Shown piece after piece: positions 20,044-29,843 of a stretch of 64,000 bases of DNA. The stretch comes from Candidatus Paraburkholderia kirkii. GTDB lineage: Bacteria > Pseudomonadota > Gammaproteobacteria > Burkholderiales > Burkholderiaceae. The notes below the pieces were generated by a model that worked only from the letters and a program-made list of their open reading frames with translations, was not told the DNA's origin and made no database searches. The stretch's first letter is position 1, and each line of letters begins with the position of its first letter. The stretch spans positions 1-64,000 of the forward strand of contig LFKV01000021.1 of NCBI GenBank assembly GCA_001189345.1. The letters run 5' to 3'. The position numbers were made by a program, and so were the translations under genes.

Positions 20044-21550
20044 ATGACTGTTATCGGAAAGCCGCTCGATCGCACCGACGGCGTGCTGAAGGTCACGGGC
20101 CAGGCGCGCTATTCGGCCGACAACACCGACGCGAAGCTCGCCCATGCGGTGCTCGTCACGAGCACGGTCGCGAAAGGCCGCATCGCGTCTATCGACACGA
20201 GCCGCGTGCAGGCGAGATGCCCGGCGTGCTGCTCGTGATGACGTACCGGAACGCGATGCGCCTGCCCAATGACGGCGTCCCCGACGCCCAGCCGCCCGCG
20301 GTGCGCAAGCTCACGCTGCTGCAGACCAGAAGTGCGCTACAGCAACGAGCCGGTGGCGGTGGTCGTCGCCGATTCGCACAACGCCGTACGAGCATCACAA
20401 TCCGATGGAGCCGCACGCGACGCTCGCGCCGCTGGGACGGGCCGAGCCTGACGCTCTACGACGCGACGCAGGGCGTCTCCGGCACGAGAAGCGCGGTGGC
20501 GAAGTTCTTCGGCATTCCCGAGGACAACGTGCGGGTGATCTGCCCGTTTGTCGGCGGGGGCTTCGGCTGCAAGGGCTCGGTATGGTCGCACGTCGTGCTC
20601 GCGGCGATGGCCGCCAGGCAGACCGGCCGGCCGGTGAAGCTCGTGCTCGAGCGTCCGCAGATGTTCGGCATGATCGGCAACCGACCGGATACCGAGCAGC
20701 GCATCCAGATCAGCACGCGCGAGGACGGCGTCATGACCGGCATGCGTCACGACGTGATCTCGACCACCTCCACCTTCGAGGACTGGACCGAAAGCTCGGC
20801 GATCGTCTCGCGCATGCTGTACGCGGTGCCCAACCAGTCGACCTCGCACCGGCTCGTGAAGCTCGACATCGGCACGCCGACCTTCATGCGCGCGCCCGGC
20901 GAGACGAGCGGATTGTTCGCGCTCGAATCGGCGATGGACAAAATGGCGTATCAGCTGAAGATGGACCCGCTCGCGTTCCGCCTGAAGAATCACGCCGACA
21001 TGGAGCCGCAGGAAAAGAAGCCGTGGTCGGAGAAAGCGCTGGTGGAGTGCTACAGGCGCGGCGCGGCGCCGCGCCGCGCTCGATGCGCGAGGGCAATGCG
21101 CTGATCGGCTGGGGCGTTGCGACGGCGACGTATCCGGCGAACCGCAGCGAGGCGTCGACGATCGCGCGCATCCTGCCCGACGGCATCGCGATGGTCGCCT
21201 CCGGCACGCATGATCTCGACACCGGCACCTACACGATGATGGGCGGCATCGTGTGGGGCGTGGGCTCGGCGCTCTTCGAGAAGAGCGAGATGGATTCGCG
21301 CTACGGACGCTATACCAACGCGAATCTCGCGGAGTACCATGTTCCGATGAACGCGGATATCGGCATGCTGGACATCTCGTTCGTCGCTCAGCCCGATCCG
21401 CTGATCAATCCGCTCGGCGCGCGCGGGATCGGCGAGATCGGGATCACGGGCGTGGCGGGCGCGCTCGGCAACGCCGTGTATCACGCGACAGGCGTGCGCG
21501 TGCGCGATCTGCCGATCACGCTCGACAAGGTGCTGCCGACGACGGCATGA
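20044..21550 (+). pseudogene. paoC: Periplasmic aldehyde oxidoreductase molybdopterin subunit, deletions and frameshifts
   Basis: The recognisable parts are the start [20 protein letters not shown], the molybdenum-site region CPFVGGGFGCKGSVW, RAPGETSGLFALESAMDKMA, and the C-terminus LINPLGARGIGEIGITGVAG with the catalytic Glu region. The remnant is about 1.5 kb against the roughly 2.2 kb expected. A stretch before YEHHNPMEPHA near 20390 and a long block after GTHDLDTGTYT near 21237 are missing, with a smaller loss near 21060. Frameshifts lie near 20210 and 20330. The enzyme cannot be active. Confidence 0.92.
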
Positions 21551-21563
21551 AGTTAAGCGTTCC

Positions 21564-21604
21564 GCGCGGCGGTCCTGGCTGACCGCCGCGCGTTTGTTTT
21601 TTGT
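21564..21604 (+). terminator. Rho-independent terminator after paoC
   Basis: Perfect 11-bp stem GCGCGGCGGTC / GACCGCCGCGC with a 6-nt loop and a T-rich tail, 13 bp after the paoC stop. Confidence 0.9.
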
Positions 21605-21665
21605 GCTTGCGACGGCCTTCGATGCGCCGCACAATGCCCATTCGATTCCCACACGAGCAGCCGCG

Positions 21666-22253
21666 ATGACCTATTCGTCGAACGCGACCGGCATCCTGCT
21701 GGCGGCGAGCCTGGGCACCCGCTTCGACCCTTCCGGCCGCCACAGCAAGCTGCTCGCCACGCTTCCTGGCGGCACGCCGATCGTGTTTCAGTCGGCGCGC
21801 AGACTGCTTGCCGTTGCCGCCGAGGCGATCGCGGTCGTGCGGCCCGGTGCGGAGAAGCGCTCGCCGACGTGCTGAACGAAGCCGGCTGCAATGTCATTTT
21901 CAGCGCCGATGCGGAGCGCGGCATGGGCGCGACGCTTGCCGCCGCGGTCCGAGCGACGCCGGAGGCCGACGGCGGGCTCGTCGCGCTCGGGGACATGCCG
22001 TGGACCGAACCGGCCACGTACGAAGCGGTCGCCCGTGCGCTCGATGGCGGAGAAGCGCTGGTGGCGCCTGCTTACCGCAGCAAGCGCGGGCATCCGGTGG
22101 GGTTCGGTCTGGCGTACCGCGAGGCGCCCGTCGCCCGACGGGGACGCGGGAGCGCGGGGGCTCTTTTCGACTCATGCGTCGGTTATCGTCGAGGTCGACG
22201 ATCCGAATGTGTTGCGGGATGTTGATTTGCCGGGTGATTTGCAGGGTGTTTGA
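21666..22253 (+). pseudogene. MobA/MocA-like molybdenum cofactor nucleotidyltransferase, frameshifted
   Basis: NTP-transferase fold. The start TGILLAASLGTRFDPSGRHS carries the LAAxxGxR loop with the downstream Lys (KLLATLPGGTPIV). A frameshift near 21855 leads to VLNEAGCNVIFSADAERGMG and LVALGDMPWTEPATYEAV. A second near 22140 leads to the tail SVIVEVDDPNVLRDVDLPGD. Families of this type transfer CMP or GMP to molybdopterin, which fits its place behind paoABC, although a separate terminator precedes it. The 3' end abuts the first palindromic repeat. Confidence 0.85.
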
Positions 22254-22292
22254 TGTTTTTTTGGGGGTTGGCTCTGTTGGTTTGGGCTTCTA

Positions 22293-22919
22293 TGGAACTT
22301 GTTTTCTTAGTGGTCTATAAGCACTGCCCCTGTGCGGGGCGGCAGTCACTTTCTTTGCTACTGCAAAGAACGTGACCAAAGAAAGCAGCTTCTCATCCGC
22401 CCGCGGTCACACGCACGTTGGCCACTTTTCTCCTCCTTCGTGGGCTCTGTAGCGAGTGCCCTCATAGGCCCCATCGGGCCTGGCACGCGCACGGTCTGCC
22501 GCCCGACACCCCCTTAGCACACTGGTTCAGCACCAAAAAGCTCCGGCACTGCGCTGCGCGTTGCCGTCCGGTATGCAAGGGAAACCGGCCTTTGGCGGAT
22601 GCGGTGAGATGGAGGCGTTAGTAGAGAAGCACGCGCATACTCGATTTCCCCTTCGGCCGCGAAGCGGGCCGGTGCTCTTTTGTGCTGAACCAGCGTCCTT
22701 GGATCACTAGCTAGGCAGACCGTGCGCGAGCCAAGCCCCGTTCGTCCTTTGAGGGCGACACTTAGGGGCTGGGCCAATCCCAATCATGACGACGAGCCCG
22801 ATCGAAGTACTCCGAGCCAAAGCTGCTTTCTTTGGTCACTTTCTTTGCAGCAGCAAAGAAAGTGACTGCAGCCCCGCACAGGGGCAACGCCAATAGACCA
22901 CTAAGAAAACAAGTTCCAC
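22293..22919. repeat. 630-bp palindromic repeat, copy 1
   Basis: Outer inverted repeats of about 80 bp begin TGGAACTTGTTTTCTTAGTG on the left and end in the reverse complement at 22918. Each arm contains two hairpins: GCCCC-TGTGC-GGGGC, and a 14-bp-arm stem GTCACTTTCTTTGC / GCAAAGAAAGTGAC (right copy 22835-22866). Further inside, GCACGGTCTGCC on the left is answered by GGCAGACCGTGC on the right, with flanking sequence also related, so the element is a head-to-head pair of diverged arms. A small CTTCGGCCGCGAAG palindrome lies off-centre, in the right half. The short ORFs it contains (LPLCGAAVTFFAAAKKVT) are translations of the repeat and not credible proteins. It separates the convergent MobA-like and glycosyltransferase remnants. 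Confidence 0.9.
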
Positions 22920-22924
22920 GAAAA

Positions 22925-23608
22925 TCATGCAGCAATAACCCCAACCTCATCCTCAATACCCGAGGAACCAAGATATCGCCTGCCCACTTCGAGCAACGTT
23001 GCCCCAAACCCCTTCGCAGCGCGAAAATCCGTCCTGGCACTCGTCACCACGCGCGGCGCCGCGCTCCATTCGATCCGCGCCCCGCTCGCGACGAGCGCCT
23101 CCACAAGCGCCACGTCCTCGCTCGATTCGAGCGGCGGAAATCCCCCGCCCGCGAATACGCCTCCGCCGATACGCCCAGATTCGCGCCATGAACGTGCCGA
23201 TGCCCGTCCGCATCCGTATAGGTGCGCCCGAAGTGCTCGCGCACCGCGCCGATATGCAGCGTCCAGTCACGCATGCCGATCACGCCGCATACGCATCGGC
23301 GCAGCAGTCGAGCTGGCGCACGAGCCAGTCTTCGGCAACGGTCGTATCCGCATCGGTGAAGGCGAGCCAGCGCCCGCTCGGCGCCATGCGCGCGCGCCAT
23401 GCCGACGTTGCGCGCCTCGATGGACGACACATCCGTGCCCAGCGCCCGCGCGATATCGCCAGTCTCGTCGGTGCAACTGTCCAGCACGACGATCACGCGC
23501 GCCCCCTCTCCAAGGCAATTGATGATGATCCGCGGCACGACACGCAGCCGCCACGCACGCGCCGATGTGCGCAGCTTCGTTGTGGGCAGGTATGACGATG
23601 GCAAGCAT
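22925..23608 (-). pseudogene. Family 2 glycosyltransferase, several frameshifts
   Basis: GT2 fold. The start MLAIVIPAHNEAAHIGACVA is at 23608, then RVIVVLDSCTDETGDIARAL in another frame, a DxD-containing segment (FTDAD) near 23355, GMRDWTLHIGAVREHFGRTY, and the tail LVEALVASGARIEWSAAPRV ending at 22925. At least four frame changes occur. The stop codon is only 6 bp from the end of repeat copy 1. Substrate unknown. Confidence 0.85.
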
Positions 23609-23793
23609 GGCGGCTCCCCCGATTGATGTCGTTCGCAAGAAATCGACAAGAAATCGACAAGACAATCGATTGCCGCGGCGGATCAATTTCAGCAATGGCC
23701 GTTCCCATACCCCTCTCACCTGAAACGCCTCCCATAAAAGGGTTCGATCATTCCCAAATAGTTGCCCAAAGGCAGTTGGCGTCGCTAGAATTA

Positions 23794-23809
23794 CTGTATG
23801 TATATACAG
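23794..23809 (+). promoter_or_regulatory. LexA (SOS) box
   Basis: CTGTATGTATATACAG matches the CTGT-N8-ACAG LexA consensus without mismatch. It lies 23 bp upstream of the ATG of the DUF4130/UdgX gene, a DNA-repair type gene often under SOS control. Confidence 0.85.
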
Positions 23810-23832
23810 CACTTTTCTGATTTCGTTTGCCG

Positions 23833-25003
23833 ATGAAAAGCATCATCCTTAATCCGTCGTTTGCCGCCTGGCGCACTGCTGCGCGCGATCTCCTCATGGA
23901 GGGCGCACGGCCGGAGGAGGTGTCGTGGCGCGAATCGGATGCGTCGGCAACGGTGTTCGGCACCATCGAGCCATCCCCAGCCGGCTCGGCGGATCCGAAC
24001 GCGAAAAAACCGGTGAAGATCGCCCGCGAGTTCCTCGCCATGCTTGAAACGGCGGCGTGCTATCGCGCGCCGGACCGCTGGCCGTTTCTCTACAAGGCGC
24101 TGTGGCGCTGGACTCAAGGCGACCGCGCCGTCGCGTCGCCGCAGGACGCGGATGGCCATCGGCTGCACCGGATGATCGAAGCGGTCGAGGCCGAGGAAAG
24201 AGAGATGCGCAAGGTGCTGCGCTTCCGGCACCGCGATGCGTCGTTCGGGCCGCCGGAGTTCATCAGCTGGTTCGAGCCGGTGCACGACCTGCTGGAGCAC
24301 GCCGCCATGTACTTCGCGACACGCATGGGCAGCGCCACGTGGATGATCGCCACGCCGCACGGCGCCACCTTCTGGGACGGCTCGCTCCTGTGCGTCGGAC
24401 CGCACGAGCGAGCCGGAGGAGAAGCCGATGGATTTCGGCGAAACCGCAATGAGCGGCGAGGCGGTGAGCGGCGACGCCATCGAGGCGCTCTGGCTCGCCT
24501 ACTACGAGAGCACGTTCGCACCGGCGCAGGCGAATGCCGCCGAAATGGCGTCGCACATGCCGGCGCGCTACTGGAAAAGCCCGCAGAACGTAGAGCGCGA
24601 ATCGCTCTATCTGACGAACGCGGTGAAGCACTTCAAGTGGGAAGCGCACGGCGACGAACGCACGCATCTCGCGCCCGCGCAGCGCGAGCGCGAAGCCTGC
24701 CGCTACTGGCTCGACGAGGAACTGAAGCGCATCGCGCCGAAAGTGGTGGTCGCGCTCGGGGCGACCGCGCTGAAGGCGCTCACGGGGCATCGCACGGCGC
24801 TTTCCGAGTATCTCGGCAAGACCATCGAGCACCAGGGATGCATCGTCGTACCGGCCTATCACCCGTCGTATCTGCTGCGCCTGACCGACGAAAAAGTGCG
24901 CGCGGAAGTCTTCGGGACGATCGTCGAGGCGCTCGTTTTCACACGGCAGATCGCGGACGGCACCGCGATGATCCGCACGCCCGTCAGCGACCCCACGCGC
25001 TGA
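23833..25003 (+). pseudogene. DUF4130 / UdgX uracil-DNA glycosylase fusion, internal deletion and frameshift
   Basis: The N-terminal DUF4130 domain has RFRHRDASFGPPEFISWFEP and MGSATWMIATPHGATFWDGS. A frameshift near 24420 leads to MPARYWK, the DUF4130 end, which is joined to LYLTNAVKHFKWEAHGDERT. UdgX motif 1 (GEQPGDxED region) and the sequence up to TNAVKHFK are missing, about 50-60 residues. The covalent-bond His motif corresponds to ERTHLAP, and the HPSYLLRL motif is kept. UdgX forms a covalent bond with abasic DNA after removing uracil; without motif 1 it should be inactive. The LexA box upstream is perfect. Confidence 0.85.
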
Positions 25004-25134
25004 CCGGTCCGGCAGATGCAACAGGAAGCAACAGGACGAAACAAGACGAAAGCGCCGTCAACTTTCCTGTAAGCCGCGCGTTATACCGGTGTCGCGCCGC
25101 TCCGGCGCTCACCGATGGTTCCACCACGACATCC

Positions 25135-25635
25135 ATGGCCGCTCTCCCGCTTCAGGAACTGGAACTCCGCCGTCAACAATCCCTCTCCGCCCTCGTGCCG
25201 AAATCGTCCGGTCAGTTGAGGTCCGAACGCGAGCGCATCGTCGCGCGCCTGCGGTTGCTGCTCAACGCCACCATCGCGCTGGCGCTCGCGGGCGCGGCGC
25301 TCGTCGCGTGGCTGCCGTTCTCACCGGTGCCGCACGAATTCCGCTTCGGCGCGCAGGAAGTGCTCGCGGTCGCGATGTTCGCGTCGTGCCTGTTCATCCT
25401 GCACGAGCGCGCCGAACTGGCGCTCGGCCTCTACGACTACGAGCCGGTCGAGCAGACGACGCAGGGCGAATTGCGCGCGCTCCTGCATCGCGTGCCGGAA
25501 GGCGCGTCGTATCAGAAAGCGCTCGCCGCCGACAACCGCACCTTCACGACCGGCGAAGTCGACGACATCCGCCGCCGCGCCGAAGCCTTCACGCCGAAGA
25601 CCCTGCCCGCCGAAGACGGCAACCCGGAAACCTGA
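25135..25635 (+). CDS. Hypothetical inner-membrane protein, 166 aa
   Basis: Intact ORF starting MAALPLQELELRRQQSLSAL. Two transmembrane helices are predicted (about residues 45-63 LLNATIALALAGAALVAWL and 75-92 EVLAVAMFASCLFILHE), followed by a soluble C-terminal tail (GASYQKALAADNRTFTTGEV). A strong terminator follows 33 bp after the stop. No family recognised; related proteins appear common in Burkholderia by look, but I cannot name one. Confidence 0.8.
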   Translation: MAALPLQELELRRQQSLSALVPKSSGQLRSERERIVARLRLLLNATIALALAGAALVAWLPFSPVPHEFRFGAQEVLAVAMFASCLFILHERAELALGLYDYEPVEQTTQGELRALLHRVPEGASYQKALAADNRTFTTGEVDDIRRRAEAFTPKTLPAEDGNPET

Positions 25636-25668
25636 GCGCCCGGCGCCCACGGTGCACGCCACACTGAG

Positions 25669-25705
25669 AGCCGCCGCCTCGTCATCGCGAGACGGCGGCT
25701 TTTTT
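25669..25705 (+). terminator. Rho-independent terminator
   Basis: AGCCGCCG / CGGCGGCT outer stem with an imperfect inner stem, followed by six T. It lies downstream of the 166-aa membrane protein gene. The rest of the interval up to 25955 shows no gene. Confidence 0.85.
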
Positions 25706-25955
25706 GCTTCCGCCCTCCAAACCGCGCTCCTTGACGAGCGCCGCCGCGGCTCCTTCAATACCTGACAGATGCCCCGCGCGACGATCAAACTGTCATGGTT
25801 CCCGTTACAATCTGTACGTGTCGCCGCCCCCGCGAGAAGCGCGGCGCGCGCAATCGCGGCGCATCCGCCCGGGCATGGCGGGTGCTTGGGAAGTGCCCGG
25901 TCGCCGCGGAATCGCGGAACTTCGAAACGAGGCCACGCCACTTGCAGGAGCCAAG

Positions 25956-26566
25956 ATGCGAGCCAATCCCCTTTCCCCTTTGAGCGAGGACCTCGCCGTC
26001 GCGCTGATCCCCGACACGCCGGGCGCCCCGAGCGGCGTCCCGTCCGGAGCCGAGGACGCCGCACCCGTTCCGGCCAATGCCGAGTACGATGCGCTCGCGG
26101 CGCTTCACGGCATCGAGCGCGAGCGCCTCGTGCTGATCCATCCGGGCAGCCATCATGCCGCGCCCGCCTGGCCCGCCGAGCGTTACGCCGATGTCGCCGA
26201 CCAGCTCGCCGCCGACGGCTGGCAGATCGCCATCGTCAGCGACGCGCCCGATCCCGAGCGCACGGCCGGCGTTCTGGGCGCGATGCAGACGGCCGCGCTG
26301 TTTCTCGCGGGGCCGTCACGCCGCGCACGCTGCCGCGGCTGATCGCCAATGCGCGCCTGCTCGTCTCCGACGACGCCGCGGCGTCCTCGCCCGTCGCGGC
26401 CGCCCGCGCGCTCGGCACGCCGCATATCGTGCTCGACGAGCATCCGCGCGACACCGGCAGCGACGCGATCGCGGCGCGCGCCCGCGCCGCGCTTTCAGGC
26501 ACGGGCGAGGCTCATCCGGGCCATCCGTTCACGCTGCACATGCCGGCGGCGCACGAGTCCGTCTGA
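25956..26566 (+). pseudogene. Glycosyltransferase family 9-like protein, frameshifted
   Basis: The core LVLIHPGSHHAAPAWPAERY followed by ADVADQLAADGWQIAIVSD has the heptosyltransferase-like GT9 pattern (HPG ... W ... RY). A frameshift near 26315 separates it from the continuation PRLIANARLLVSDDAAASSP, which matches the ligand-binding half, ending HMPAAHESV at 26566. At about 200 residues it is shorter than a full GT9 enzyme (about 330), so the N-terminal Rossmann domain may never have been present or has been lost. Confidence 0.65.
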
Positions 26567-26606
26567 GGCGGCCGTGCGCGCGCCGAACCGCCTTTCGAGG
26601 AACATC

Positions 26607-26768
26607 ATGAAATTCGACATGCAGACCAATCCCGTTCCGGATCCCGTCGCGGACCCAAACCGCGATCCGGAAGCCGATCCGCTCACGCCGCCCTCGCCGG
26701 GACATCGTCCGGAGGAGCCGCAGCATCCCGACGCGCCGCCCGACAAGGATCCGATTCGCCGCCTCTGA
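26607..26768 (+). CDS. Small proline/aspartate-rich protein, 53 aa
   Basis: MKFDMQTNPVPDPVADPNRD begins a 53-residue acidic, Pro-rich, probably disordered protein. CGAGG lies six bases before the ATG. No membrane segment or motif. It could be a real small protein or a chance ORF; the start context and complete phase favour a real one. Confidence 0.5.
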   Translation: MKFDMQTNPVPDPVADPNRDPEADPLTPPSPGHRPEEPQHPDAPPDKDPIRRL

Positions 26769-26907
26769 CGCCTCGTCCACGCTTCGAGCCGGATCCAGCC
26801 GCTACGGGTATTCCCGCCCTACATTCGCCGCAGCGCCTGCCGTAAAGCGGGCAGGCGGCGGCATGCGCCGTCGCCACGGACCACGCAAAGAAACGACGGA
26901 CGCACAC

Positions 26908-28460
26908 ATGAACGGAATGACCTTGAACAGAAAGCTCGGCTCGCTGATCGCCGTGCTATGGATCGGCTTGATCGCGATCGGAATCATCGGGGCGTGGCAA
27001 AACCGGACGTCGATGATCGACGACCGCGAGGAGCAGTTGAAGACCCTCGTCAACGAGGCGTATGCGATCACCGCGCATTTCGCGGCGCTCGCCGCCAACA
27101 AGACGCTCGGCGAAGATGAAGTGAAAAAGCGCGCACTCGAAGTGATCGGCGCGATTCGCTACGGCACGGACGGCTATCTCTCCGTCAACGATTCGCATCC
27201 GAGGATGGTGATGCATCCGATCAAGCCCGCCATGAACGGGCAGGATCTCTCGACGTACACGGATCCGGCGGGCAATCACCTGTTCGCTGATATCGTGAGG
27301 CGGGCGACCGGCCGGGCGGCGGCTTCGTCAGCTATCTGTGGCCGAAGCCGGGCAGCGACAAGCCGGTCGGCAAGCTCTCCTACTCGCAACGCTTCGCGCA
27401 GTGGGACTGGTATATCGTCACCGGCATGTACATGGACGACTGCAGGCCGCGTTCTGGGCGAGCGCGCTGCGCTGGCTCGCGATCACGGCGGCGCTGGGCG
27501 GCGTCGCGACGGCCGCGATGCTGGTCGTCCTGCCCAGCATCCGGCGCAATCTCGGCGGCGAGCTGGAGCTCGCGGTCGGCGCGGCGCACCGCATCGCACA
27601 CGGCGACCTGACGAGCACCGTCGACGTGCATCCGAACGACACCACGAGCCTCCTGCACGCGCTCGGCATGATGCAGCGCGGACTGGTGGAAACCGTCTCG
27701 CGCGTGCGCAACGGCACCGAGAACATCAACGTGGGCGCCTCGGAAATCGCGGCGGGCAACACCGATCTGTCGCAGCGCACCGAGGAGCAGGCGGCCGCGC
27801 TCGTGCAGACCGCTTCGAGCATGGACCAGATGACCGCCAACGTGAAGAGCAACGCGGAAAGCGCGGCGCAGGCCGCGCGTCTCGCGGAGCAGGCGGCGGA
27901 CGTGGCGACGCGCGGCAGCGGCGTCGTCGACAACGTGATCGACACGATGACGCGCATCACCGCGAGCTCGCAGCAGATCGGCGACATCATCGGCGTGATC
28001 GACGGCATCGCGTTCCAGACCAATATCCTCGCGCTCAACGCGGCCGTGGAAGCGGCGCGCGCGGGCGAACAGGGACGCGGCTTCGCGGTCGTCGTGGCCG
28101 AGGTGCGCAGCCTCGCGCAACGCTCGGCCACGGCGGCGAAGGAGATCAATCAAGGCGCTCATCGAGACCTCGACGCAGACGATTGCGCAAGGCGCGTCGC
28201 TCGTGTCGAACGCGGGCGCGACGATGACGGAGATCGTGCAGTCGGTGCGCCGCGTCAACGAGATCCTCGGCGAGATCAGCCACGCGTCGAGCGAGCAGAG
28301 CGCGGGCATCGAGCAGGTGAACCGCGCGGTGGTCGAGATGGATCAGGTGACACAGCAGAACGCCGCGCTCGTCGAACAGGCGGCCGCGGCCGCACATTCG
28401 CTAAAGGATCAGGTGGACGTGCTGCGCGAGGCGATCGGGAGCTTCAGGCTGCCGGCCTGA
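26908..28460 (+). pseudogene. Methyl-accepting chemotaxis protein with Cache sensor, frameshifted
   Basis: Order: TM1 (LIAVLWIGLIAIGIIGAW), an extracytoplasmic sCache_2 domain ([40 protein letters not shown]), TM2 ([19 protein letters not shown]), HAMP, and an MCP signalling domain with hairpin tip [20 protein letters not shown]. Frameshifts are near 27303, 27435 and 28152; the tail reads to the TGA at 28458. No chemotaxis or flagellar gene is seen nearby. Loss of chemoreceptors is usual in host-restricted bacteria. Confidence 0.92.
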
Positions 28461-28488
28461 GGCTCCGCGCGGGGAGCGTGTTCTGCCG

Positions 28489-29654
28489 CTACGCCAGGAA
28501 ACGCTCCACCAGCCGCGCCCAGTACGCCGCGCCGACCGGCAGATTCCGGTCGTTGAAGTCGTAGTGCGGGGCACCATGCAGCCGTCCTCGCCCGCGCCGT
28601 TGCCGATGCGCAGGAACGAACCCGGCCGCTGCTGCAGCATGAACGCGAAATCCTCGCTGCCCATTAACAGATCGGCGTGCGCGACGACGTTCTCCTCGCC
28701 GGCCGGTTCGCGCGCCACCTGAATCGCGAACTCCGTCTCCGCGTCCGAATTCACGACGACCGGATAGCCTTCCAGATATTTCACCGTCGCCTTCGCGCCG
28801 TAGCTCGCGGCCTGCGATTCGACCAGCGCCTCGATGCGCTGCCTGAGCAGCTCGCGCACTTGCGGGCTGAACGAGCGCACGGAGAGCTCGAGCGTCGCGC
28901 GGTTCGGAATCACGTTGTTGACCGTGCCCGCGTGCATCGATCCGATCGTGACGACGGCGGGCTGCGCCGGATCGACGTTGCGCGCCACGATCGTCTGCAG
29001 CGCCATCACGATGCTCGCTGTCACGACGACCGGATCGACCGAGAGGTGCGGGCGCGCCGCGTGGCCGCCGACGCCCTCGATCACGATCGACACCTGATCG
29101 CCCGCCGCCATGAACGGCCCCTTGCGAAACAGGAACGTGCCGGGCTGCGCGCCGGGATGGTTGTGCACGCCGAACACGGCATCGCAGTGAAAGCGCTCGA
29201 ACAGGCCTTCCTCGATCATCTTCTGCGCGCCGCTCGGCACGCCGTGCTCCTCCGCCGGCTGAAAGTACAGATGCACCGTGCCGTTGAAGCGCCGCGTGCG
29301 CGCCGGATGCCGCGCCGCGCCGAGCAGCATGGTCGTGTGGCCGTCGTGGCCGCACGCGTGCATCTTGCCAGGCGCCTCGCTGGCGTAGGGCTTGCCGGTC
29401 TGCTCGATGATCGGCAGCGCGTCCATGTCGGCGCGCAGGCCGATGCTCTTCGTGCCGTCGCCCGCCTTCAGCGTGCCGACCACGCCCGTGCCGCCGACCT
29501 CGCGCGTCACCTGCCAGCCCCACTCTTCCAGCCGTTCCGCGACGAGCGCCGCGGTGCGCGTCTCCTCGAACGAGAGTTCGGGATGACGGTGGATGTCGTG
29601 ACGGATCTCGCGCAGCGACGGCGCGTCATCGGAGAGATCGGCGATGACGGTGAG
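28489..29654 (-). pseudogene. M20 family amidohydrolase (hippurate hydrolase type), C-terminal frameshift
   Basis: M20D metallopeptidase-like enzyme. Metal/catalytic motifs are LRADMDALPI, MHACGHDGHTTMLLGAA and YFQPAEEHG; the dimerisation domain includes GVGGHAARPHLSVDPVVVTA. The frame is open from the conserved start VIADLSDDAPSLREIRHDI down to GAGEDGCMV near 28572. It then shifts; the normal tail [20 protein letters not shown] is in another frame, ending with TAG at 28489. There is no ATG or GTG at the conserved N-terminus (a CTC stands where the start is expected), so start loss may be a second lesion. Confidence 0.85.
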
Positions 29655-29843
29655 GCGTCGGTCGGACGAGGAAGTCGTCGTGGAGAAATCCTTGCTAAAT
29701 TGAGTCGCGCGGCCCGGCTCGCGGCGCCGCGCGATGCGGATACACGGAAAACGGCGCACATGATCCTCCACATCCGCCCACCTTTCCAGTTCCGCGCGCG
29801 ATTTTTTCCGCCGGCGAAAGCGAGCCGTGAAGTTTCGACCGGT

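Noticed and set aside
22762..23040. Small membrane-like proteins in and beside the palindromic repeat.
   Set aside because: The same peptide appears from both strands of an inverted repeat; codon phase is not kept between copies.
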